In this document: positions 1 to 6,411 of the stretch, one piece after another | Numbering within the stretch: position 1 is the first letter of the stretch | How the letters are laid out: each line of letters begins with the position of its first letter | Source: Chloroflexota bacterium | GTDB taxonomy: Bacteria; Chloroflexota; Anaerolineae; B4-G1 | Length of the DNA: 12,549 nt | Direction of reading: 5' to 3' | NCBI GenBank assembly: GCA_011046405.1 | Contig: DSAR01000250.1 | Location: 1-12,549 of the forward strand | Position numbers and translations under genes: made by a program | Notes under the pieces: generated by a model | What the model saw: only the letters and a program-made list of their open reading frames with translations | Told to the model about the DNA's origin: nothing | Database searches by the model: none

Positions 1-869
1 CGCCCGACGCGCTCTTCGTCCCCTCCCACGTCCTGCCCATCATCCATCCCCCCGCCAGCGTGGTCACCGTCCACGACCTGGGCTACCGCTACTTCCCCGA
101 AACCCATCCCTGGCGCCAGCGTCTCTACCTGGATCTCTCCACCCGGTGGAACGCCCGGGCCGCCGCCCACGTCCTGGCCGATTCCGCCGCCACCAAGGCC
201 GACCTGGCAACCCATTACCGGGTCGATCCGGATAAGATCACCGTCGCCTACCCCGGCCTGGACGAAACCCTCGCGCCCGTCCGCGACCCCGTGCGTATCG
301 CCGCGGTCAAGGCCCGTTATGGCATCGGGGGTGATTATTACCTCTACCTGGGCACCCTCCAGCCCCGCAAGAACCTGGCCCGCGTCATTGCCGCCTTCGC
401 CGATCTCCCCCCCTCGATCCAGGCCGACGCCAGCCTGGTGCTGGCAGGCAAAAAGGGGTGGCTCTACGACGCGCTCTTCGAGCAGGTACGCCACCTGGGA
501 TTAGAAAGAAACGTTCGCTTCCCCGGCTACGTCGCGGCCGAAGACAAGGCGGCCCTGATGAGCGGCGCGCTGGCCTTCGTCTTCCCCTCGCTCTACGAGG
601 GGTTTGGGTTGCCCGTCCTCGAGGCCCAGGCCTGCGGATGTCCCGTCATCACCAGCGCCACCTCCAGCCTGCCCGAAGTCGCCGGAGACGCCGCCGTGCT
701 GCTCGATCCCCATGACACCGCCGCCATCACCACCGCAATGGCGAGCCTGGTCGCCGACGACGAAATGCGTCCAAGCCTGATCGAACGCGGATTGGCCAAC
801 GTCCGGCGCTTTTCGTGGGAAAATTGCGCCCGGACCGCACTAGGCGTTATTGCGCATTCTATGGTATAA
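1..869 (+). CDS. Glycosyltransferase family 4 (GT-B), 5'-truncated by the window edge
   Basis: This enzyme transfers a sugar from a nucleotide-sugar donor to an acceptor, probably for surface polysaccharide, glycolipid or glycoprotein; the exact substrate cannot be read. The frame is open from base 3, before any start codon, and the residues ahead of the GTG at 60 (FVPSHVLP, then VVTVHDL) look like normal GT4 N-terminal domain. The true start therefore lies outside the window. About 288 residues are visible; family members usually have 350-400. The C-terminal donor-binding domain is clear: YLGTLQPRKNL, then EGFGLPVLE, which carries the E-x7-E signature, then GCPVITSATSSLPEVAGDAA. The stop TAA at 867-869 forms part of the -10 element of the next gene. 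Family is confident; role is not. Confidence 0.9.
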   Translation, partial: PDALFVPSHVLPIIHPPASVVTVHDLGYRYFPETHPWRQRLYLDLSTRWNARAAAHVLADSAATKADLATHYRVDPDKITVAYPGLDETLAPVRDPVRIAAVKARYGIGGDYYLYLGTLQPRKNLARVIAAFADLPPSIQADASLVLAGKKGWLYDALFEQVRHLGLERNVRFPGYVAAEDKAALMSGALAFVFPSLYEGFGLPVLEAQACGCPVITSATSSLPEVAGDAAVLLDPHDTAAITTAMASLVADDEMRPSLIERGLANVRRFSWENCARTALGVIAHSMV

Positions 870-870
870 T
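862..870 (+). promoter_or_regulatory. Extended -10 promoter element (TGGTATAAT)
   Basis: A perfect TGn-TATAAT lies at 862-870, overlapping the glycosyltransferase stop. No convincing -35 box sits 16-18 nt upstream, which is usual for extended -10 promoters. Expected transcription start is near 876-879, at or just before the ATG at 879. It could drive the membrane protein, methyltransferase, ccmB, ccmC, kinase and ccmD as one unit. This is a sequence match only. Confidence 0.5.
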
Positions 871-878
871 TTTAAGTC

Positions 879-1799
879 ATGAAACGGATAAGGGACGTCC
901 GAACAAATGCAACGACCTCAAGACCGATGGGCGGCGGTCTGCTTACCCTGCACGTCCGTTCGTCTGATTTGATTCCCTGGATCGGCCCGGCCTGGGCGAC
1001 GATGTGCGGCGCGATCACTTCGAACAATTGGCATTGGCAGGGCCAGGACCTGATTCGGCTCGCCCTGCTCATCCTGTTGGTCGATCTGGGATGGGGCACC
1101 CTATGGACTGCCCTAGCCAGCACCAACTGGGCCCAACCATTCCGCCGCTGGCGCCACTGGCGCTTCGGCGCCCCCGCACCATCATTGCCCTACACCCGTC
1201 CGGGCGCGCCCGGTGACAGGGTGTCGCGCTGGATGGGTCACCTGCGCAGCTGGTGGCGAGACATCTTCTGGCCCACCTGCGCGCCAGCGCTTCTGTCGGC
1301 TCTGGCCGCCATCCCGATCATTGTGCTCCTCGGGATGATCCTTGGCGCCACGTCTTTACTCATCAGCATAGCGGCCCTGGCCATCATGCAGATCGGGCTG
1401 ACGCTGACCGGAGCCCAGGGCGCTGTCGAAGCGGAGTGGGATGCCCTCATCGGCGTGCTGCTTCCGTGGCTGGCCGGACACCGCACTTTCGATCTCCTGA
1501 CACCCGGCGCCATCGGTCTGGCTGCCGCCTTCACCGTGACGTGGAGCGCGGGCCGGCGCATCCAATCTGCCTGGGGGCGCGGGCTGATCGTCGTGAGTCA
1601 ATGTCTGGTCTTGATTCTCCTCATCGCGCTGCAACAACCCATCGCCACGGCGGGATTGGCGCTGTTGTTGATTCCCCAGTTCACGCTGCTGCCCTGGATG
1701 CAGGCGGGGACACAGGATGATACATCGGTCAACTGGTATATTCGCTACACCCAACCCTGGCTGATGGCCTGTATGTTGATCGCGGCTTTGGCACTTTAA
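879..1799 (+). CDS. Polytopic membrane protein of unknown function
   Basis: I do not recognise this 306-residue protein. Hydrophobic segments lie roughly at residues 57-80, 133-152, 154-177, 188-200, 208-224, 233-251, 256-275 and 294-306, giving about six to eight membrane helices. A basic, Trp-rich stretch (about 84-128) separates the first helix from the rest and is probably cytoplasmic. No catalytic motif stands out. The start is uncertain: ATG 879 has no Shine-Dalgarno sequence but lies just after the predicted transcription start, so leaderless translation is possible. The next in-frame ATG (927, residue 17) also lacks a ribosome site. The gene ends 2 nt before the methyltransferase, suggesting co-transcription. 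It could serve envelope or polysaccharide metabolism with the upstream glycosyltransferase, or the ccm genes downstream; neither is shown. Confidence 0.7.
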   Translation: MKRIRDVRTNATTSRPMGGGLLTLHVRSSDLIPWIGPAWATMCGAITSNNWHWQGQDLIRLALLILLVDLGWGTLWTALASTNWAQPFRRWRHWRFGAPAPSLPYTRPGAPGDRVSRWMGHLRSWWRDIFWPTCAPALLSALAAIPIIVLLGMILGATSLLISIAALAIMQIGLTLTGAQGAVEAEWDALIGVLLPWLAGHRTFDLLTPGAIGLAAAFTVTWSAGRRIQSAWGRGLIVVSQCLVLILLIALQQPIATAGLALLLIPQFTLLPWMQAGTQDDTSVNWYIRYTQPWLMACMLIAALAL

Positions 1800-1801
1800 A
1801 A

Positions 1802-2686
1802 ATGTCGTGGGTCACGTTCGTCCTCGTCGTCCTGGGACTCATCTTTTTGGCCTTGATCGTCTACTGGCAATTCATCATCGCTGAAGGAACGTACCTGGGC
1901 TCCTGGGCTGTCACCTGGCTCTACGACTGGTCGGCCCACGTCTACGAGCGGATCAAGGGGTTCAACGTCGGCGACGAGCAGTGGTTTTTGGGCCTCCCCC
2001 TGGCCCGGGCCCTGGCGATGATCCCTGCGCCGTTGGTGTTGGACGTCGCCACCGGGACGGGCCGGCTCCCCCGGGCTTTGTTGCGCCAGCCAGCCTTCGA
2101 GGGGCGCGTGATCGGACTCGATCTCTCGCGCCGCATGTTGCGCGAGGCGGTGCAACGGACGGCCCAGTTCGCCGATCGATTGACCTATATCTGGCAGGAC
2201 GCCCAGGAATTGCCCTTCGAGGATGGCACGTTCGATGCGGTGACCTGCCTGGAAGCGCTGGAGTTCATGCCCGATCCCCATCGCGTGATCGTGGAATTGA
2301 TCCGCGTCCTGCGGCCGGGCGGCGTGCTCCTGCTGACCAACCGCATCGGCAAAGACGCTCGATTCTTGCCCCGGCGCGTCTTCCCCCGTGACGAATTCGA
2401 GCTCATGTTGCAGGAGACATATCCCCTCGAGGACGTCAAGGTCCAGGTCTGGCAGGTCGATTACGACCTGGCCTGGGGGGTCAAGCGCGGGGAACCGCGC
2501 GGCGGCTCGATCCGGCCCCTGCCGGACATCATGCGCTGTCCCCACTGCGGGCACCGTCTGGGCCCGGCCCTGGCGGATAGTGGCAATGGGGCCAATGAGG
2601 CCGCCTACCACTGTCGAGGCTGTCGCCGGGTCTACCCCATCGCCGAGGATGGCGTCATCGAGATCGCCCAGCCGCGGAGGCCTTAA
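1802..2686 (+). CDS. Membrane-anchored class I SAM methyltransferase with C-terminal zinc ribbon
   Basis: A 294-residue SAM-dependent methyltransferase of the UbiE/Methyltransf_11 style. Residues 4-27 are a single hydrophobic helix, presumably a membrane anchor. The Rossmann fold follows: motif I VLDVATGTG (79-87), the acidic end of strand 2 in GLDLS (105-109), WQDAQELPF (131-139) and the post-motif LRPGG (170-174). At the C-terminus, CPHC (246-249) and CRGC (271-274) make a four-Cys zinc site in a Trm112-like ribbon, followed by YPI..DGVIEI, typical of that fold. The substrate is unknown; a lipid, quinone or small molecule at the membrane is plausible given the anchor. It follows the membrane protein by 2 nt and precedes ccmB by 1 nt, the place where ccmA is often found, but it has no ABC ATPase motif. 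Confidence 0.85.
   Translation: MSWVTFVLVVLGLIFLALIVYWQFIIAEGTYLGSWAVTWLYDWSAHVYERIKGFNVGDEQWFLGLPLARALAMIPAPLVLDVATGTGRLPRALLRQPAFEGRVIGLDLSRRMLREAVQRTAQFADRLTYIWQDAQELPFEDGTFDAVTCLEALEFMPDPHRVIVELIRVLRPGGVLLLTNRIGKDARFLPRRVFPRDEFELMLQETYPLEDVKVQVWQVDYDLAWGVKRGEPRGGSIRPLPDIMRCPHCGHRLGPALADSGNGANEAAYHCRGCRRVYPIAEDGVIEIAQPRRP
2676..2680 (+). promoter_or_regulatory. Strong ribosome binding site for ccmB (GGAGG)
   Basis: GGAGG lies 7 nt before the ATG at 2688. It fixes the ccmB start there, although the same frame is open much further upstream inside the methyltransferase gene. Confidence 0.75.
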
Positions 2687-2687
2687 T

Positions 2688-3374
2688 ATGCATGATCCCA
2701 CCAACTACTGGCGCCAGATCTGGACCATCGTCGCCAAGGATCTCGCGGCCGAGCGTCACACGCGCGAGATGCTCAGCGCGATGTTCATCTTCGGCACGCT
2801 GACGACGCTGGTCTTCAGCTTCGCCCTGGATATGCGGGGGGACGTGGCCCGGGCGGCCGCCCCCGGCGTGCTGTGGGCGACCGTCATCTTTGCCGGGACG
2901 CTGGGATTGAGCCGCTCACTGGCCCGCGAGAAACAGACCGGCTGCATCGACGGCCTGCTCCTGGCCCCGGTCGACCGGAGCGCCATCTTCTTCGGCAAGG
3001 CGCTGGGGAACCTGATCTTTATCACCATCGTGGAACTCGTGCTGCTGCCGCTCTTTACCATCCTGTTCGACGTGCCCCTGCTCCAGGCGAGCGTGCTGCT
3101 GGTCACGGGGCTGGGCACCGTCGGCTACACCGCCGTGGGCACGCTGCTGGCCGCCATCGCCGTCAACACCCGGGCCCGGGAGGTGATGCTGCCCATTCTC
3201 CTGCTCCCGCTGGTGATCCCCGTCCTCGTCGCCGCCGTGCAGGCTATCGGCGGGCTGCTGGAGGGGCTCACCCTGGCCCAGGTCGGCGGGTGGACGCGCC
3301 TGCTCGTCGCCTACGACATGATCATCGTCGCCGTGGCGATGGTGACGTTCGATTACGTGGTGGAAGAGATATGA
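2688..3374 (+). CDS. ccmB: Haem exporter membrane subunit CcmB
   Basis: CcmB is an integral membrane subunit of CcmABCD, the ABC-type complex of System I cytochrome c maturation, whose ATP hydrolysis releases holo-CcmE from CcmC. This protein has 228 residues, close to the usual 215-230. An amphipathic N-terminus (YWRQIWTIVAKDLAAERHTREML) precedes about six membrane helices, near residues 31-47, 58-77, 104-127, 133-157, 166-188 and 203-223. Diagnostic features are EKQTGCIDGLLLAPVDRS (81-98) and the LLLPLVIPVL segment (171-180). The start at 2688 has a good ribosome site. The stop TGA overlaps an ATG (3371-3374), but that frame closes after nine codons in the heptamer array before ccmC. No ccmA lies upstream in this window, so the ATPase must be encoded elsewhere. 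Confidence 0.93.
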   Translation: MHDPTNYWRQIWTIVAKDLAAERHTREMLSAMFIFGTLTTLVFSFALDMRGDVARAAAPGVLWATVIFAGTLGLSRSLAREKQTGCIDGLLLAPVDRSAIFFGKALGNLIFITIVELVLLPLFTILFDVPLLQASVLLVTGLGTVGYTAVGTLLAAIAVNTRAREVMLPILLLPLVIPVLVAAVQAIGGLLEGLTLAQVGGWTRLLVAYDMIIVAVAMVTFDYVVEEI

Positions 3375-3400
3375 ATGAGCAAATGACGAATGACGAATGA
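3371..3400 (+). other. Nine-codon leader ORF overlapping the ccmB stop
   Basis: ATG 3371 overlaps the ccmB TGA (ATGA). It is in the ccmC frame but encodes only MNEQMTNDE before TGA 3398-3400, 3 nt before the ccmC ATG at 3404. It may carry terminating ccmB ribosomes towards ccmC by re-initiation. There is no evidence that the peptide itself matters. Confidence 0.35.
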
Positions 3401-3416
3401 CGAATGACGAATGACA
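3382..3416 (+). repeat. Heptamer tandem array (AATGACG)x4 plus one variant unit
   Basis: Four exact copies of AATGACG (3382-3409) are followed by AATGACA (3410-3416), and a related AAATGAG comes next. Each unit contains ATGA, a start codon overlapping a stop. Because 7 is not a multiple of 3, successive units place the TGA in successive frames (3384, 3391, 3398). Three units therefore close all frames, and each unit offers a new ATG. The ccmC start at 3404 lies in the fourth unit. Short heptamer arrays are known in cyanobacteria (STRR-type repeats); whether this belongs to a comparable family is not known. Confidence 0.85.
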
Positions 3417-4120
3417 AAATGAGCAATGGGAAACATTTTTTGCGATCGGTGGTCGCCAGTATCAGTGGCGTGGTTTTGATCGTAGCGCTGGGGATGGTGT
3501 TTCTATATGCACCCCGGGAGGCGACGATGGGGGACGTGCAGCGTATTTTCTACTTCCACGTCGCCTCGGCGTGGGTGGGGTTCTTCGCCTTCTTCGTCAC
3601 CTTCGGGGCCAGCATCGGCTATCTCTGGCGAGGCAAGCGCCGGTGGGACATCCTGGCACTCTCGTCCACCGAGGTCGGCCTGACGTTCATCACGATGACG
3701 GTCGTCACCGGCGCGCTGTGGGCACGCCCCGTCTGGGGCACGTACTGGGTCTGGGAACCCCGGCTGACGATCTCGGCCGTGCAATTGCTGATTTACGTCT
3801 CTTACGTGATGTTGCGCTCGTCTACCGAAAGTCCGGAACAAAAGGCCCGCTTCGCCGCCGTCTACGGGATCGCGGCCTTCGTCACCGTGCCCCTCTCCTG
3901 GTTTGCCATCCGCTGGTGGCGCACCATCCACCCGAGCATCCTGACCGGCGGAGAGGGCATGGCGATGACGCCCCGCATGGTTCACACACTGCTCGCGTCC
4001 ATCGTGGCTTTCAGCCTCCTCTACGTCACGCTGGTGTGGCAGCGCATGCGATTGGAACACGCGGCCGACGATCTGGCCAAATTGAAGTCGGCATCAAGTT
4101 TACAGACAACCCGAGGCTAA
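3404..4120 (+). CDS. ccmC: Haem-handling protein CcmC (System I cytochrome c maturation)
   Basis: CcmC binds haem on the outer face of the membrane and loads it onto the chaperone CcmE. The 238-residue protein has about six membrane helices. The tryptophan-rich haem-binding loop is WGTYWVWEPRL (111-121). The two likely axial histidines are H52 (FYFHVASAW) and H194 (PRMVHTLL), and the family motif WWRTIHP is at 171-177. The loop has Glu118 where E. coli-type CcmC has Asp, and Pro119 where it has Ala. The start is uncertain: ATG 3404 lies inside the heptamer array, ATG 3419 (residue 6) is the next in-frame choice, and neither has a clear ribosome site, so re-initiation after ccmB is likely. The variable charged tail (about 216-238) is followed by the kinase gene 3 nt later. 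Confidence 0.93.
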   Translation: MTNDKMSNGKHFLRSVVASISGVVLIVALGMVFLYAPREATMGDVQRIFYFHVASAWVGFFAFFVTFGASIGYLWRGKRRWDILALSSTEVGLTFITMTVVTGALWARPVWGTYWVWEPRLTISAVQLLIYVSYVMLRSSTESPEQKARFAAVYGIAAFVTVPLSWFAIRWWRTIHPSILTGGEGMAMTPRMVHTLLASIVAFSLLYVTLVWQRMRLEHAADDLAKLKSASSLQTTRG

Positions 4121-4123
4121 CCT

Positions 4124-6247
4124 ATGTCGAAAGAATCTCCTCCCGAAAAACAAGCCGCGACCTGGTGGCAAAAGAGAATCGGCGCGCTGATCGAATCCCG
4201 CTTCGTCGGATGGCTTGCGAACCTGCCCCCGATCTCGTGGGTGGCGAGGTCGATGGCTCGCCGTTTGGCCCAACGCGAGCTCGGTACAGCGACCTCCATT
4301 GCCGTCGGCCCGAAGAAGCACGTGGAAGGGGTGGGCCTCGATGCCACGCTCCAACAGATCGTTTACGACGTCGTCACGGCGCTGGGCTATGCTGGCGCCA
4401 TGGTCGCCACCTATGAGCAGGGGGACGCGCTGCCGGTGCGCGCGCTCTACGTCGATCCAGATTTGGCAACCCAAGAGCAGATTCTCCAGTGGGAACAGGA
4501 GATCTCCAGGTATGCTGCCCATCCCATCAGCGTCACCAACCCTCAAATTGCCCGCGTCTACGTCTACGACGAAAGGTGCAAGGACAACCTCAGCGTGCGG
4601 GCCTTTCAGGCGGATGGAGCTGTCGTGAGCGACGAGCTCTACGACCTGTTCACCCCGATCGCGCCGCCGGCCTCTCGCCCCATCGTCCAGGGCATCCAGC
4701 AGGCGATGGGCATCGAGCAGGTGATCGCCGTACCCTTCTTCATCGAGACGATCATCGAGGGTCAAATCGAGCGGGAGATCGTCGGCAACTTATTCGCAGC
4801 CAAGCAGAGCAAAATCACCATCCAAGATGAGCTCATCCTTTCTGCCTTTGGGCGTCAGGCGGCCGCCGCGATCGAGAGCGAGCGCCGCCGCCTCCACATC
4901 CAGGTCGCCCAGGAGATCGTGTTCGAGATGCAGTACCAGCTGCGGGACGAGGAGCAGGTCCTGCAACGTATCGCCGAAGGCATCGTCGTCGATCTGGGAT
5001 ACGTCGGCGCGATGGTGGCAACCTACGAATCTGACGACTCGCTCCCGGTGCGCGCTTTCCACCTGGACCCGCATCTGGCCAGTGAGGAAACGATACACCA
5101 GTGGGAGCAGGAGGTATCGAAATATACCCACGAACCGATCAGTATCACCGATCCCTCCGTCGCGCGGGTGTTCGTCTACAAGAGCAGATACCGGAATAAC
5201 CTCAGCGTCCAGGCTTTCAAGGCGGGCGGCATCGTCATCAGCAACGATCTCTACGACCTCTTCACGCCGATCGCCCCCCCGGTCTCCAAGACGGTCGTCA
5301 AAGGCATCCAACAGGCGCTCGGCATCCAACAGGTGATCGCCGTGCCTTTCTTCCTGGAAACGTACGCCGGCGCCCAGCACACGCGAGAGATCGTGGGCAA
5401 TCTGTTCGTCGCCACCCGCTCCCGCAAATTCAGCCGGGGCGAGATCGAGCTTTTGAAGGCCTTCAGCCAACAGGCCGCGGCCGGTATCCGCAACGCCCGG
5501 CTGTATCACCAGGTAGAAGAGCGCAGGCAAGTGGCCCAGATCTTCGGCAAGATGGCCTTCAGCGCAGCGGCCTCCGTCCACGCGCTGCGCAATCACATCG
5601 GGGCCTTCCAGGTTCACCTCAACCTGATTCGCTCGCTTCCCCCGGAGCAGCGAGAATCCATGCTGGCGGTGAGTGACAAGATCATCCATCGCCTGGACGA
5701 GGCCACCGAGATTCTCGATCACCTGCACGAGCCGTGGCGGGCGAATCTTGAAACGCTGACCGACGTCAACATTTGTATCCGTCGCGCCCTTGGCCGCCTG
5801 GTGCAAGATAAAGAAAAACTCCAACTCAGCGAGGGGATCGTAATCCACGCAGTTTTGAAAGAAGAGCTGCCATCGGTGAAAGTCACGCCTGACATGCTCA
5901 CCGAGGTCTTCCGTGTACTGATCAAGAATGCCCTCGAGGCCATCCGGGAGAAAGAGGGCGGCGGAGAACTCCAGATCGAGAGCTACGTGGGCGCCAATGC
6001 CACCGTCGAGGTAAAAATATCCGACACCGGCGTCGGCCTCCGTCCAGGGGATATGAGCAAGATATTCGAACTGCGCTGGTCCACCAAGGCGGGGGCCGGC
6101 ATGGGATTTGGTCTCTTCTGGACCAGGGAATACGTGGAAGGCGTCGGGGGAGAAATTCGGGTCGAAAGCCAATGGCGAAAAGGGACCACGTTCTACGTCG
6201 CCATCCCCATTGCTATCGAGCAGATGATGGCCAAGGAAGAGGATTAA
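4124..6247 (+). CDS. Soluble sensor histidine kinase with duplicated GAF-like sensor domain
   Basis: A 707-residue kinase without obvious transmembrane helices, so probably cytoplasmic; residues 12-50 form a Trp-rich amphipathic region. Two copies of a GAF-like domain follow, at about 72-265 and 276-469. They align without gaps at an offset of 204 residues over residues 76-230, with about 60% identity by eye; GAMVATYE (91, 295) and LYDLFTPIAPP (172, 376) are identical. The dimerisation region follows with H-box SVHALRNHIGA and likely phospho-His486. The ATPase domain has N602 (LIKNALEAI), D634 in DTGVG, and GMGFGLF (659-665), so it looks active. There is no receiver domain and no dedicated partner regulator nearby. 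GAGG 7 nt before ATG 4124 supports the start. It sits between ccmC and ccmD, 3 nt and 11 nt from them, so it is probably co-expressed. Ligand unknown; redox, haem or a small molecule are guesses. Confidence 0.88.
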   Translation: MSKESPPEKQAATWWQKRIGALIESRFVGWLANLPPISWVARSMARRLAQRELGTATSIAVGPKKHVEGVGLDATLQQIVYDVVTALGYAGAMVATYEQGDALPVRALYVDPDLATQEQILQWEQEISRYAAHPISVTNPQIARVYVYDERCKDNLSVRAFQADGAVVSDELYDLFTPIAPPASRPIVQGIQQAMGIEQVIAVPFFIETIIEGQIEREIVGNLFAAKQSKITIQDELILSAFGRQAAAAIESERRRLHIQVAQEIVFEMQYQLRDEEQVLQRIAEGIVVDLGYVGAMVATYESDDSLPVRAFHLDPHLASEETIHQWEQEVSKYTHEPISITDPSVARVFVYKSRYRNNLSVQAFKAGGIVISNDLYDLFTPIAPPVSKTVVKGIQQALGIQQVIAVPFFLETYAGAQHTREIVGNLFVATRSRKFSRGEIELLKAFSQQAAAGIRNARLYHQVEERRQVAQIFGKMAFSAAASVHALRNHIGAFQVHLNLIRSLPPEQRESMLAVSDKIIHRLDEATEILDHLHEPWRANLETLTDVNICIRRALGRLVQDKEKLQLSEGIVIHAVLKEELPSVKVTPDMLTEVFRVLIKNALEAIREKEGGGELQIESYVGANATVEVKISDTGVGLRPGDMSKIFELRWSTKAGAGMGFGLFWTREYVEGVGGEIRVESQWRKGTTFYVAIPIAIEQMMAKEED

Positions 6248-6258
6248 GGGGAAACGCT

Positions 6259-6411
6259 ATGCCTGTCTATCTCGTCATCGCTTACGGGGTCTTTTGGGCC
6301 CTGACGTTTGTGCTGCTTCTTTCGATCTGGGTTCGCCAGCGCCGGATCGAGCGAGAGATAAAAACGCTCTCCGAGCGGGTGGAAGATGACGGTGCGCGGG
6401 ATAGGGACTAG
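6259..6411 (+). CDS. ccmD: CcmD-like small membrane protein
   Basis: This 50-residue protein has one N-terminal membrane helix (about 3-24, YLVIAYGVFWALTFVLLL) followed by a basic coiled-coil tail (RQRRIEREIKTLSERV, 26-41). That is the standard layout of CcmD, which stabilises CcmC with CcmAB and helps release holo-CcmE. CcmD is too short and variable for firm recognition by sequence; the call rests on topology, size and the ccmB-ccmC context. ATG 6259 is chosen because AAGGGGA lies just upstream; an earlier in-frame start would overlap the kinase. A kinase gene separates it from ccmC, where it would normally follow directly. Its TAG stop shares CTAG with the stop of the convergent cheR. Confidence 0.75.
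   Translation: MPVYLVIAYGVFWALTFVLLLSIWVRQRRIEREIKTLSERVEDDGARDRD
6408..6411. other. Convergent stop codons sharing the palindrome CTAG
   Basis: The plus-strand ccmD stop TAG (6409-6411) and the minus-strand cheR stop TAG (6410-6408) both lie inside CTAG. There is no intergenic DNA, and I see no hairpin with a T-run for either operon here. Confidence 0.9.

Noticed and set aside
850..855. TTGCGC as a -35 box for the promoter at 862-870
   Set aside because: Its spacing to TATAAT is only 9 bp, far short of the usual 16-18 bp.
2388..2687. N-terminal extension of ccmB by 100 codons
   Set aside because: The extension is Ser/Arg-rich out-of-frame translation of the methyltransferase. CcmB has its normal length and a strong ribosome site from ATG 2688.
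1796..2704. 302-codon open frame antisense to the methyltransferase
   Set aside because: The sense frame has SAM-binding motifs and a zinc ribbon; the antisense product has none, and it would have to overlap three genes.
3571..4416. 281-codon frame across ccmC and the start of the kinase
   Set aside because: It is a different frame of two well-supported genes, with an Arg/His-rich product typical of shadow frames.
4790..6172. 460-codon open frame antisense to the kinase gene
   Set aside because: It is a GC-rich shadow of the kinase frame, which has clear domains and motifs; the antisense product shows no recognisable domain and is rich in low-complexity charged residues.
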